Source: Phymatolithon calcareum (lineage: Eukaryota; Rhodophyta; Florideophyceae; Hapalidiales). From it: 64,000 nucleotides of DNA. The DNA lies in NCBI GenBank assembly GCA_977006965.1, contig OZ345363.1:1364001-1428000 (forward strand), in the 5' to 3' direction. The number at the start of each line of letters is the position of its first letter. The first letter of the stretch is position 1. Below are positions 21,703 through 31,602 of this stretch, in pieces. The notes beneath the pieces are model-generated. The model did no database searches, was not told where the DNA came from, and saw only the letters and a list, made by a program, of their open reading frames with translations. Position numbers and translations under genes: made by a program.

Positions 21703-23598
21703 ATGTCCACCATGGCGGAATTCTCAGCCGGAAACCGCATGATGCGCGACCAAGTTCTAGCGCTGCTGCTCTCCGGCCAGAAGAGCTCGCGCAGTGCGCG
21801 CGCCTCAATGACCCCCGCCGCGGCGCCTGACCCGGCAAGCTCACCACGCTCCAGCCGCCGTGGCTTCGACCCGTGGACGCCGGGCATCCGACTGGGAGCC
21901 GCCACCCCTGGTGCCGGCGTGCAGCTCTCGCCAGTTACTCCCGACCCTGTGCCGCTGTCGCGCGTGCCCACTGACGCAGATGTGCGACTCGCGGAAATCA
22001 CGGCCGGTCTTGTGGCCGCATCTGACAAGGAGCGTCGTCAAACAGACACAATTCGAAAACTCGCGCTACAGCTCGAGCGGTCGGAGCTGCAAATTCGCTC
22101 GCTGGGACTTCCCGCGCCACCGGCGGAACAGTCTTCGTCGTCCTTGTCGCGTTCTCAGCGCTCCGACCGTTCTGCACGCCGTCGTGACGACGGTGCGCAC
22201 CGCGAAGCGCGCCGCGAGCGGACGCGCGGACACCATCACGACACGCACAGCGCGAACGACATGTCGCTCGAGGTGGAGATTCTGCGCCGCGAGAAGCGAG
22301 AATGGTTGCGCCGTGAGAAAGCAGCGCGGAAGGAGGCTCGCGACATGATTGTGCTGTTAGCTGACATTCGCAGGAGCACACAGCGGGTGCTTTCGGAGCG
22401 TGAGCGACATTTGCGTGTTATTGCATCGCTGCAACAGCAGCTCAGTGATGTGCGCTTACCGCCCACACCACCGCAGTCGCAACCGTCACATTCGATGCCC
22501 GGCCCACCTGTACCTGTATCCCCAATGAATCGAGCACTATCAGACACGCCGCCAGCTGTCGCGCTGCCCGGGGGGCGCTCGTCGGATGCACGAGACATTC
22601 CACGTTCTCCTGTCCGTGCAATGCCGTCTTCCCCGATGTCCGAAAGCCGAAAAGCGTTACCCAGAGATATGGATAGGGAGATGTTTTCGCGTACTGGATC
22701 TTTGCCTGATTTCGAGAAGATGCGGTCGATTGCTCGAGATGTCACGATGCCTTTCCAGCGCTTTGAGGAACAGCGCGTTGACACGACGCTATCTGTCCCG
22801 GATGCAACTGTCAGTGATGACGCACGAGGGGGAGGATCTGGACGGGCGAGCGATGCGGGGGACGGAGAGCGGGCCGAGGGGTATCGTCAGGAGCTGTATA
22901 ATGTGCTTATTGAAAACAAATCGTTGTCGGCAAAAGTCATTGCGCTGCAGGAATCTGTGAAGCATTTCGAGAAGGAGGCATCGCAAGCTGCGGCATCTGG
23001 CGAGGCTACCCGCACGATGGAGAGCACTGCGGCGACGGAGCAGACCGCCGATAGAAATCAGGCGGCGGGATGCGCGGAGGAGGAACAGCCGGGGTCGGAA
23101 GCTCTTCGCAAATTGTTCGAGCTTGACGATGAGCTTCGAGTGCTTGAAGGTGTTGTGGAGTGCATGGAATTCTCGATTGATACCGAGGAGGCGGAGCGAC
23201 TACAGCAAACGCTTTCGACAGTTGGGTATGACGGGCCGAATACGCCGCCTTTTGGTGCGCACCGCGAGTGTGAGGATGAAGATACGGATTTCACAGAGAA
23301 ACTAGAGTTTTTATCGAAACGAGTTGCGGATATTCGCAGCAGCATTGCGCTTAAGTACGGCAAGTGGCTGTCTGACTTTGGTCATCAAGAGGATGAAGAT
23401 GAGACGGTTACGTTGCCGCAGGGCGCAGTGCTCAGTGCGCATGTTGATGATGACACGGTGACTTTGCCACAGGGCGCTGTTCTTTGTCCGTTTCCGGAAG
23501 ACACAGTGGCGCTGTCGGAGGGTGCTATTCCTAGTGGGCTCCTCGAAGGAGTTGGTGTTCCTCTGACGCCGCAATTAGTTCGGCGTCGCGAAACTTGA
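21703..23598 (+). CDS. Coiled-coil protein of unknown function
   Basis: 631 aa from the ATG at 21703, intronless. The N-terminus is Ala/Ser/Pro-rich and probably disordered. A strongly helical, charged region (about residues 185-250, REKREWLRREKAARKEARD) and a second (about 380-420) predict coiled coils. A Pro/Ser-rich linker lies between. The C-terminus carries three degenerate units of the form (D/E)(D/E)TVTLPQGAVL, about 20 residues apart, the last reading EDTVALSEGAI. I recognise no family. The layout suggests a structural or scaffolding protein (cytoskeletal or centrosomal-like), which is inference. Codon use and length support a real gene. Confidence 0.75.
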   Translation: MSTMAEFSAGNRMMRDQVLALLLSGQKSSRSARASMTPAAAPDPASSPRSSRRGFDPWTPGIRLGAATPGAGVQLSPVTPDPVPLSRVPTDADVRLAEITAGLVAASDKERRQTDTIRKLALQLERSELQIRSLGLPAPPAEQSSSSLSRSQRSDRSARRRDDGAHREARRERTRGHHHDTHSANDMSLEVEILRREKREWLRREKAARKEARDMIVLLADIRRSTQRVLSERERHLRVIASLQQQLSDVRLPPTPPQSQPSHSMPGPPVPVSPMNRALSDTPPAVALPGGRSSDARDIPRSPVRAMPSSPMSESRKALPRDMDREMFSRTGSLPDFEKMRSIARDVTMPFQRFEEQRVDTTLSVPDATVSDDARGGGSGRASDAGDGERAEGYRQELYNVLIENKSLSAKVIALQESVKHFEKEASQAAASGEATRTMESTAATEQTADRNQAAGCAEEEQPGSEALRKLFELDDELRVLEGVVECMEFSIDTEEAERLQQTLSTVGYDGPNTPPFGAHRECEDEDTDFTEKLEFLSKRVADIRSSIALKYGKWLSDFGHQEDEDETVTLPQGAVLSAHVDDDTVTLPQGAVLCPFPEDTVALSEGAIPSGLLEGVGVPLTPQLVRRRET

Positions 23599-24043
23599 TG
23601 GCAGTGTATCTCCTGACGTGTGTATAGCAGAAGGGGCATCCTCTCTTCGCAGTGTGTATAACGAAGGGGATGGTAAAAATGCGTCACTATCCCCGTTTAT
23701 CGGCAATTTTTTTGTACTCTAGTAAACAAATTTTGGCTGGCGTTTGCGGGAAAATGTTGAGACAGAATCACCCGTCTTTTCAGGACGAGCTTTTAAAGAA
23801 ACTCCTGAAGATAAGACATATAGACGTTTGACGTACAACAAGAACACCATGAATATTTGTCGCACTCGTCGCAGTATCTACAATTTGGTAAAAGCGGTTT
23901 TTAGGTCTCCTTGAGCACAAAATTTTAGGTCATTTTTCGAAATTAAGCTCAGATCCACCCCCAAAATCAGGATCTGCGACAAAGCTGAGCACCGCCTACC
24001 ACAATAGTTCAATCACTCGGTGGAACTCTGCCATCCCAGAACC
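23599..24043. other. Intergenic
   Basis: 3' region of the coiled-coil gene and 5' region of the OCIA-like gene. No further feature. Confidence 0.4.
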
Positions 24044-24560
24044 ATGACGTCCCCGTTGGCGCTGCTGCGTCGTCATGAGTGGAAGAAACTCACTGAGCCT
24101 GAGCGCGATGCCGTCAGAGATTGCATGTCCATTGCAGGAATGCGTGTTGCAGTAGGTGTGGGCGCGGTCTTGACGGTAGCCGCACTGCTGGGACAAGGTA
24201 CGTCGGTCATGTTGTGCGGCGTTTAAGCATCTCGACAATCGTCATATTCTCCAACTCTGACCTCGATCTGAAATGAGCACAGTGCGTCGAGGAAAAAGGC
24301 CAATTCCACCGGGCCTGCGGTACGGCGCCACTGGCTTCTTCACGTTGTTGGGCGGATATGCAGGCTTTCTCTCCGCCGGTCCAATTTACGCGCGTCGAAT
24401 CCTTTCTGTGCCAAATTCCGCTCTGGCGGATGACCTCCGCATTGTCGCTGGTGACTGGCAACAGCCAGCACCGGAGTTTACCATCTCGGCGGCAGACTTT
24501 GCGGCAGCGAAGGAGGAGCAGAATAAGGGTTTGGCCCCGGCGTCGCAGACGCATGAATGA
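24044..24560 (+). CDS. OCIA-domain-like two-TM protein (two exons)
   Basis: Exon 1 is 24044-24197 and exon 2 is 24283-24560. The 85-bp intron has a consensus donor AAG|GTACGT, acceptor GCACAG|T and a CTGAC branch-like site near 24256. The joined frame gives 143 aa. Near the N-terminus LTEPERDAVRDCM matches the LTxEExxVxxEC start of OCIA domains, followed by a hydrophobic segment (VAVGVGAVLTVAALLG). After the junction come PPGLRYGATGFFTLLGGYAG and ARRILSVPNSALADDLR, the pattern that closes OCIAD1/2. Metazoan OCIADs are inner mitochondrial membrane scaffolds. A mitochondrial membrane role here is inference. Without splicing each half is only 60-95 aa. Confidence 0.65.
24198..24282 (+). other. 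Spliceosomal intron (85 bp) in OCIA-like gene
   Basis: GTACGT ... CACAG, phase 1. Removing it restores one reading frame that spans both hydrophobic segments. Confidence 0.75.
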
Positions 24561-24699
24561 GCGTGGGAAATACACGATATGCCGACGACATTTTTGGTGT
24601 TTGTTAGACTGAGAGTTGCGCTCTAGAGTAGTGTATTTATGCACATGTTACTGTACAAGTATTTCTTCCTTCACTTTCCAATACGTTGTCAGCTTCGAC

Positions 24700-25547
24700 C
24701 TAGTCCAGCATATCGACATCAGCGGCTTCCACACCTTCGTCTGGGCGTGACGAGCTTTGTAACTGCCGCTGTGTGAGCTCCGTTGCGAAATCGCGCTTTA
24801 GAGTTCCAGGACCAAAAAACCTCGGGCATCCTGCGACAGGGCAACGGCACTTCAAATTAGCCGGAAATTCTTCCAGTTTCTGATAATGTTTGCCCGTAGC
24901 ATGCCTCTGCTGCAGGAACATCAAGGCGCCATCATAAGAGTAGACGTGCCCACAAGCATCGTTCTTCATGGGATTCTTCATATCCGTGGAAAGTATAGGA
25001 CACTTCGTGGTGATTCTAGTCCCCGCGGGCTGCAAACTGATCTCCTCGTCCCCGGTCGAGTCAAGAGCTTGAATAAGCTGTGCAACAGCCTTAGAATGGG
25101 CAGAGCGCGACACGTTCAGTCCCTCCGCGGCGCGCGTAGCCTTATCCATATGCTTTTCGTACAGCACCATGAAATTCTCAATTGGTTCTTGGTACTGGTG
25201 CTCCCGCATCTGTGCAGAACTCACTGCCTGACATGCCTCTTTGCGCTGCATTGCCTCTGTCTCAATGCGCACCATTTTATGGATGTTTTCTTGCAGCATT
25301 AGCAGCTGGAGGCTCAAAGAAATTCGAAATGCGCGTGTTAATAGTGTCACAGAACACGAGAATACATGCTGAAATGCGGCAATGGATGACTTACATGCTG
25401 GCGCTTTTCGTTATCTTCGAAGCTGTCGCTATCTGCAATTTGCTGTGCTAATGAGACCAAGTTTGCAAGTGCGGGGCCGCTTCGCTCTTCGAACTTGCCC
25501 CATCGCGTAGACGCCGAACTGAACACCTCTGGGCCGCCTCCAACCAT
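24700..25547 (-). CDS. NSE2: E3 SUMO-protein ligase NSE2/MMS21 (two exons)
   Basis: Exon 1 is 25547-25395 and exon 2 is 25305-24700; the 89-bp intron has donor CAT|GTAAGT, acceptor CTCCAG and is phase 0. The product is 252 aa, close to the usual 230-270. The N-terminal half is helical, as expected for the arm that docks on SMC5. The C-terminal half holds the SP-RING: CPILSTDMKNPMKNDACGHV, then CRCPVAGC, giving the C..C.H..C..C zinc ligands. NSE2 sumoylates DNA-repair and cohesion substrates within the SMC5/6 complex in the nucleus. The acidic tail ends in DVDMLD. The first ATG of exon 1 gives a reasonable start. Unspliced, the second ORF would lack a plausible N-terminus. Confidence 0.88.
25306..25394 (-). 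other. Spliceosomal intron (89 bp) in NSE2
   Basis: Perfect donor GTAAGT, AG acceptor after CCTCC, phase 0. Confidence 0.85.
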
Positions 25548-25984
25548 AATTTCAAATCAGAAGACTCGTCGAATTCTTCGCTCGAGATTTTCCGGCACTG
25601 GAGCTCCTGCCCTCTGTCACTCTCGGGGAATACGAGGGGGCAGCGAAGGGAGTAATGGAATTGATCCGCACAAATAGTATTCCCCAGTTTTTGGCGCCAA
25701 AGTCAGTAAAATTTAATAACACCTCCATATTTGTGGAGGTGTACAGATGCCCTAAGCGCATCCTTTGATTGGCTAACAGAATGACATTTTAAACAATGTC
25801 ATGTGCGCTCGATATGATCATATGATCACCTGGAATTATTGCCCAAAGAAGAAGCCCCACCCTAAGTATGATATAAGGTATTACAAACTCGCCTAGACTC
25901 CGCTGTCATTGATGGTGCCGACTTGCCTTCAATTGGAACACATGGTATCTTCTTAATAAATCCACTTAATTACAACAGCGAAAG
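25548..25984. other. Intergenic
   Basis: A small hairpin (CACCTCCA/TGGAGGTG, about 25721-25742) is the only distinct structure. No gene. Confidence 0.4.
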
Positions 25985-27305
25985 GAGGTGATGTTCTGTC
26001 ACATGAAGCAATTACAAGCGTTTTGAGGAACGTGAGCAGTACACCTCGCCATAGTAATGGGAAGAGCTTCATGACAACTCAGAATGTTTTTGCGGAGCGG
26101 ATCACTTGGGTTTCTAAACTGGGAACAATTCTCAAGCGTCAACATCTGCTATCTAATATGTGTAGAAACTTGTCAGATTTCCTTTTTTTGAAGCAACTGC
26201 TTAGTTGTTTATTTAAAAGCCCTCAGTAGCACTCCTAAGACAGTAGGGAGCAGCTTTTCGAAACTTGTTCATTCCAGTATATCACCTGGTTCCTAATACA
26301 GGGACTCTTCGTTCGTCTAATATCCTGCTCTGCCCTACAGGCATATGTAGCGCCAGGCTCCAAAGAACCCGACGCCACATGGGAGAGAAAAGCCCAAGAG
26401 AGGGGAGAGAAGAAAAGAGCGGGAGAGACAAGACAAAAGAAGAGGAAAGAAAGACAAGCAAAAAAACCCAAAACAAACAGACAGAGTAAGCGTGTAGATC
26501 AGCATCGGAGCACTCCATGGCTTTGCGGGAACGCAAGCGGGCGTGGTGATCAGACACGAGCGCGAGGCTACGCCGTACTGGGCTTCGGAAGCTCAACGAG
26601 CGCAACACAATCGTTCAGGTGATGAGGATAAGGGCAGTAGTCTTGCGGGAACTCCAGCAGTCGAGCGGAACGAACACGAGCGCGAGTCTTCGCGAATGGG
26701 GAAAGATGAGCTTGGTGATAGCCGAACGGACGACACTGCGTCTCTTACGACAAGACGAGCAAAAGAAGGGAAGAAGGAAAAGACGGGCCGGGACGACGTC
26801 GTCTTCAGGCGGCGACCATGACTTGGCCGTCAACCTTGGTACAGACGCATGAAAATGGGAAACAGGGGCGCACAATGACCACCATGCTGGCTTGCAGAGT
26901 GAACCGATGCGGTCAAGGGTGGGAAGAACTCCGACTCCGCGTGGTCGAAGGGCCGTGCAGGCGACGTTGAGCGTGCTACGAGCCAAGCATTCGAGCCAAA
27001 ATCCAAAGAACTCCCCACCTTCCTTTACTCAGAGGAAGGAACTAACTAGCTTATATACTACAACCTACGCAAAAGACAGCGATGCAGCGCATAGGCACAC
27101 GAGAGACACGTGCAAGTATGGCCCAACAGATCACCTACAAAGAGCAGCATGACTTTCGCGATTCGAGTTGTGCGGCGTACAGTCGCGAGAGGAAAAAGAG
27201 ACTGCCTTGGGACAGCGACATAACAGCCGGCGATACATCACAGCGCAATATCCCTGTAGACCTCTAAGAGAACGTCTTGTTTCAACCGGACCGGCTTGGA
27301 CCTTT
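25985..27305 (+). repeat. LINE-3'-UTR-like repeat, split by an insertion
   Basis: 25985-26345 and 27243-27305 align, in order, with the continuous sequence at 40690-40975 that follows the LINE ORF. Landmarks are CTGTCACATGAAGC/CTGTCACGTGAAGC, GTGAGCAGTAC, ATATCCTGCT and, after the insertion, CCGGCTTGGACCTTTGACTT versus TCGGCTTGGAGCTTTGAGTT. The intervening 26346-27242 is absent at 40.9 kb. Confidence 0.6.
26346..27242 (-). mobile_element. Candidate solo LTR, about 897 bp
   Basis: Read on the minus strand it starts TGTGATGTATCGCC and ends GGCGCTACA (TG...CA). A TATA box GTATATAAG lies near 27048-27058, about 190 bp in, and a long pyrimidine-rich tract corresponds to 26380-26490. It interrupts the LINE-tail repeat exactly where the other copy is continuous. 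The flanking 5-mers (GCATA/GCGCA) are only partly alike. ORFs inside show no known domain. No internal retroelement genes are present, hence 'solo'. Confidence 0.5.
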
Positions 27306-27745
27306 GACTTCCACTCATTCATTCATCCATTTTGCCTTTTCCCCTAATGGGGCTAGCAGCGATTCGAGAGTCTAAGTTTCTTCCATTCTATCCTATCGTT
27401 AGCGAGTTTGACTGCGTCTTTCACGTTTAGTCCAGGTATGTCACCAAAGATTTATTCTGTCGCTGGTCTGACGCATTGTAGCAGCACTTTTCGGCTCCTT
27501 GTTTGCCAGTTACCGTTTTACTTCTCTCACAAGCTTTTCTGCGAGTTATCCGGCAAAGGAAGCGACCGTCTGGGCGGGGAGTTTGGACACAAGATCCGTC
27601 GCAACGTGGAGGGTGGAGAAAGATATTGCTTCCCGAGTGCCTTCTCAGCCTCCTGCACGCCATTTCGGGACGGGTCCCTTCGCAGAAACCGATGGGATCC
27701 TGTGCCGCGCGCGGGTGCATGCATTACAGGACATGAAAATCTGGA
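27306..27745 (-). mobile_element. 3' end of a degraded LINE
   Basis: On the minus strand, GLNVKDAVKLANDRIEWKKL followed by RLSNRC and a stop (ending near 27351) is the kind of C-terminus seen in non-LTR retrotransposon polyproteins. A short 3' UTR with AGCCCCATTAGGGGAAAAGG and a GAATGA-type tandem tail (27305-27325) follows. Upstream minus-strand frames contain stops. It abuts the truncated F-box/LRR copy. Confidence 0.45.
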
Positions 27746-28620
27746 ATGTGACATCCAGTTCGAGAATTCTCAGCCGTAGGCAATGTTCCGCAACGTCATC
27801 GCACAGTTTAGCTCGCCACTTGTTCAACTGACTCATCCATGGAACCGAGTCCCTCAACGTGCTGCGGCCAGCTCAGACACAAACGGTCAAGTGTCGGACC
27901 AAGAGACATCCACACTGGGCTGAGATCCTGCTGCCATGTTTTGTACACAATCCTGGGATCCTGAACTCCAACGCAGTACTTGGCAATAGCCAAGATGTGT
28001 TTCGATTTGAGAAAATCTCCTTTGATGTCCAGAGCCCGCAACTGGCCTGCGCAACTTTGCAGAAGAACACTCAAATCGCATCGATCGCCGAAGAAAGTGG
28101 TCGACTCAACCGTATGTAGGACCTTAAGATTGGTAAGGTACTTACGGTATTCCCACACTGGTGCCATGTTCGTGATATGAAAGTGAATGTAAATTTCAGT
28201 AAGAAACGGACCAATCTCACTAATTATCCCTTCCAAGAGGCTTCCCCATCCCTTGTGTTTGGATCCTACGGCAAGAATACGTTCATCTTGGAGCTTGTCG
28301 CAAGGGTTCGGGACCACGAAATTCCCATTTTTGTTCTTGGAATGGTTGAAATTGAGATTAATTTCATCGCCAAAATTCATGTAGGTCGAGAGAACGGGTA
28401 GCAGACGCCTAGTCACACCAGCGAGAGGTGTTCCACTGCGAAGGAGAGAATATGCATCAGAGGGGTTTATTCGACCCTGCCATTTTGAATGACGAGGATG
28501 TGAGCTGACATGGCGGACCACATTGGCCAGAACTTCCTCGGGTAGCCAGTTCAGATAGGACTTGAGGGCACCACGCAGCTTTGCAACAGCCATGGGAAAT
28601 GTGCGTATTATTCTTTTACG
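27746..28620 (-). pseudogene. Truncated duplicate of the F-box-like/LRR gene
   Basis: 27746-28620 is about 98-99% identical to 41999-42889. The ORF (start 28593, MAVAKLRGALKSYLNWLPEE) covers the F-box-like segment and first LRRs. It is cut by a 14-bp deletion near 27820 (GCCAC|TTGTTC versus GCCAC-TCTGGAAAAGGACCT-TGTTC in the intact gene), so the frame ends in VEQVAS. Sequence beyond both breakpoints is unrelated to the intact gene, so N-terminal about 140 and C-terminal about 250 residues are missing. A recent partial duplication. Confidence 0.85.
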
Positions 28621-28888
28621 AGGAAATTCGCTAAATGGTCACCAAAAGTGGTAAAAGTACACTAAATAACCACCTAGGCCAAAACTACTACTCATCCGTT
28701 ACGTGGAGCGCTGACAGTTGCGTTTTTGGAAGGAAAAAAGGAAGTAGCTGCTACTTCCCCTTCATCCAAGTTTTTTGCACTTCCTCGAATTCCTCTGGCA
28801 AGCTCAACGCACAACGCTCCCGCAATACTCACTCTGAAACCATGGCCAAGAAGGAGCTCGAGCTACAGATGGGCGACGACGTTGGATC

Positions 28889-29747
28889 CAGGCGTTGGGA
28901 GCAATATACTGGTACGGTATTGGGCAAGGACTATACATCGCAATACCTATTGCAGTATCTGTTTATGTGCCAGTACGTCAATATATTGCAGAATTCTGTC
29001 AACACGTCTCGATTCGTCACATATCTAGCAAATCTTGCTGTTCATCATCTTCCCCAACTTTTTGACCAACACGAGCGCTGCGTACATTTGACGTAGCAGT
29101 GACAACGCTCTGAAAATCCCAGTAGCTTCTGCTGACCTTCAGAAACAAGAGGGACTCGAAAAGGAGAGGCGTGATTCGTTGCCGGTTGTCATCCAGAAAT
29201 TTTCCGGCCAAAGAAAACAAACGCTCGATTTCAGCGGAAGAACCGAGTATGAATTGTAAGTCCATGTACGACCGACCACGTTCGCGACGGTACAGCTTTC
29301 GTTTCTTGAAAATCTCAGCCATTGACAGCGTGTCGTCGTTGTCCTCTTCTTCAGACATATTTCCAGCATCGTTCTCCTCCGGCCTCCTCTTCAGATGAGC
29401 ACATGCTTGTTTTTCGTCATCCGTCATTGAGTCCGTTTCATTCCGCTGAATTTTGACAACACCAGCCTCAAAAAGAGAAGACGGCGAATGCGGCGAATGA
29501 AGGTTGATATAGTTATCCTTTAACGTACAACCATACAGTCGTACTCCCGGAATGGAAGGGGGTGTCACAATTGACCGAAAGCAGTACGTCAGCAAAGAGA
29601 ATCTATGCCAACACGTATCGAACCGGCCCGTGGACGAGAAATTCCATACGCCAATACGTACTGCAATACATAACATGCGCTCAATACGCTATCAATACCA
29701 GTATATTGCAGTATACTGCAGTATCAGTATATTGCTCCCAATGCCTG
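28889..29747 (-). mobile_element. hAT transposon deletion derivative with perfect 8-bp TSD
   Basis: Termini CAGGCGTTGGGAGCAATATA (left) and, complemented, CAGGCATTGGGAGCAATATA (right) are flanked by GTTGGATC on both sides (28881-28888 and 29748-29755). CAGGC-type ends plus an 8-bp duplication define hAT. Subterminal sequence is rich in TATTGC/CAGTATA repeats on both ends. The interior keeps only the last transposase exon (see 29017-29676). Confidence 0.92.
29017..29676 (-). pseudogene. hAT transposase C-terminal dimerisation domain
   Basis: The coding part shows SSAEIERLFSLAGKFLDDNR, then LLFESLLFLKVSRSYWD, the hAT dimerisation signature (SxxxERxFSxAG ... LLFLKxN). An acidic stretch with an NLS-like KRR precedes it (EEEDNDDTLSMAEIFKKRKL). 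The BED finger, RNase-H-like catalytic core and their DDE residues are missing. The first about 70 codons of the ORF are terminal-repeat sequence, not protein. It lies wholly inside the hAT element. Confidence 0.85.
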
Positions 29748-29773
29748 GTTGGATCAAGCTCTGACCATTCAAT

Positions 29774-30250
29774 GTGACAGTTACCAGCGACTACCACGCA
29801 ACATGCTCTTGTCACCACTTTGAAGAGCACCAGCGGTTATGCAGCCACGTTGTCGCTGCACTTTTTTACGCTGCTAGGCGCTTGTTGCAGCATCGGATCG
29901 CGTTCGACCCGTGGAGCAAGCACTGGGTCGGGGACGTATGGCTGTTGCGAACGTGGGCCAAGCAACACGAGGGCAGCATCACGCGTGTTGCAGTCACTGG
30001 TGACGAGCTAGTACAGGAAGATTTGGTGCTGTTTGAACATGTCGCTAAGCTGAGCCGCAAGCGCAAGAAGCCCTACTTGCCGTCCGAAACGAGGGCCTGT
30101 CACTGCTCCTCTTGTGGACACACCAGTCACTTCTCGCAGACATGCGGTAGGCCCAGCATCCACAACCTTGTCGAGGGGAAGCGAAAGCACATCGACAAAG
30201 CGGCTCAGTCCATGATCATCGACCTTACCGCCTTCGATGACGGAGATGTT
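29774..30250 (+). pseudogene. MULE transposase C-terminal fragment (SWIM finger plus zinc knuckle)
   Basis: CSCHHFEEHQRLCSHVVAAL (about residues 11-30 of the frame) is a SWIM finger (CxC...CxH), which sits C-terminal to the catalytic core in MULE transposases. CHCSSCGHTSHFSQTCG (about 109-125) is a zinc knuckle of the kind found after it. The start is GTG and a stop lies close upstream, so the catalytic part is gone; the hAT element is inserted about 20 bp upstream. The same frame runs on into the Harbinger region, which looks fortuitous. Confidence 0.65.
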
Positions 30251-30631
30251 AGAGCACGTCCAACGCGAACAGCAAATTGCCAAATTCCGTGGAATCAGTT
30301 CCTGGTTCAACTCTACCGGACAGCAAATGGCCAACCATATTGCCAAATTGCTAAGCAAATTGCCAAATCTGAAAAATTTGGCAATCTGTTTAGCAATTTA
30401 GCAATGAACTACGTAGTCGAATTCGGATACGTTGCACTCACTCGCGACTCGCAGATCGTCGATCCTGGAAATGGCGCCAGGAGAGATCACTGCACGGCCG
30501 AAAAAGCGCGCGGGATACACAGAAAATGCAAACCCCATGCCTCGCGTTCCCGCGAAGCAGGAAACGATCGTTCGCATAAAACCTCAGGCGGCGGCTCGCC
30601 ACGTCCGACGGGAGGAAAAACTGCAAAAGGA

Positions 30632-31564
30632 AAGATGGTGCGCGGCGCCTCCTTTTCCGTCGACGAAGACACCGCGCTCGCACGATGCTGGGTCGGAATT
30701 TCGGCAAAGCATGGCGAGCAAGACGCGCAGGAGTTCTGGAGCAACGTTGCCGGCGCTTTCGAAAAACAGCCTGAAGCGCACGAGCGCAGCAGAGTCGCGG
30801 GAAGCCTGCATTCGCGCTAGCAAGTACTCCAAAGAGCCGTGCAGAAGTACCTTGCCGCGGAGCGGCTGTACCGCTCCAACCCCGTTTCGGGGGAAACTGA
30901 AGAAGATGCTCAACTCAATATCATGCGGTTCTATCGGAAGCGCACGCGGACGAAAGACCGGCACGGAATTGAGCGTGACGGACCTGCGCTCAAATCGATG
31001 GGCGCAGTGAGCATCCTGCGGAGCTGCCCCAAGTTCAGCGCAATCGGTGGCACGTCGGCGTCGTGTGCGCTGTACGCGCCCGGCGTCAGCACGAGTACGG
31101 CGTCGTTCTCGCCAACGCTTACCGATACGCTGAGCACTCCGAGCACCGCAAGCGACGACGGGGCCCCTCTGCCGGACGCACCCACCGGCGGTGCTCGGGT
31201 CGACGGTGGAGGAGCGGTCGCCGTGGAATCGGCCGCGATTCCCGCGATGAGCCCGGCGAAGCGCCGCCCGATGGGGGTGAAGAAGGCGAAGCTGAAAGAG
31301 AAGCAAGAGCGCGGAGGCGCGGGTATTTCGGAAATCGCCGCGGCCCTGATGGAGGGGTCAAAACGAAAGACGGCGCTGAAGAAGGCGCAACTTCGTTTTA
31401 TTTGCATTAATGCCCTCCCGGATGGGGACACGAAGACGGAACTATTGATGGAGTTCCTCGGGTCGGGAGTGTTGGTCGGTGACGACAGGGACGCCTCGAC
31501 AAAGGACAACGTCCCACCGACGACGAGAGTGGCTATCGGTAGTCTACTGTGCGATGACGAGTAA
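30632..31564 (+). pseudogene. Harbinger Myb/SANT-like accessory protein, one nonsense codon
   Basis: From MVRGASFSVDEDTALARCW the frame encodes a trihelix/SANT-like domain (...GEQDAQEFWSNVAGAFEKQ), stops at TAG 30818-30820, and continues in the same frame with QVLQRAVQKYLAAERLY and, near the C-terminus, RPMGVKKAKLKEKQ, typical of NAM-associated/Harbinger partner proteins. The stop falls where relatives usually have Trp (S-L-x-x-R-W), so TGG to TAG is likely. The middle is a low-complexity Ser/Ala/Gly/Asp-rich linker. Partner proteins of this type carry the transposase to the nucleus and TIRs. Inactive as read. Confidence 0.7.
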
Positions 31565-31602
31565 CAATAAAACAAAAAAGTAGCTTTAGTAGCTCTTCCA
31601 CA

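Noticed and set aside
22236-22784. Minus-strand ORF of 182 codons
   Set aside because: Antisense shadow of the coiled-coil gene in GC-rich coding DNA; no domain.
30331-30420. GCAAATTGCCAAAT-rich stretch as a separate hairpin gene
   Set aside because: Short AATTTGGCAAT inverted repeats at the probable left end of the Harbinger element; better explained as terminal sequence.
30432-31010. Alternative plus-strand ORF (MHSLATRRSS)
   Set aside because: Overlaps the SANT-like frame in another phase; the conserved SANT and VKKAK motifs are in the other frame.
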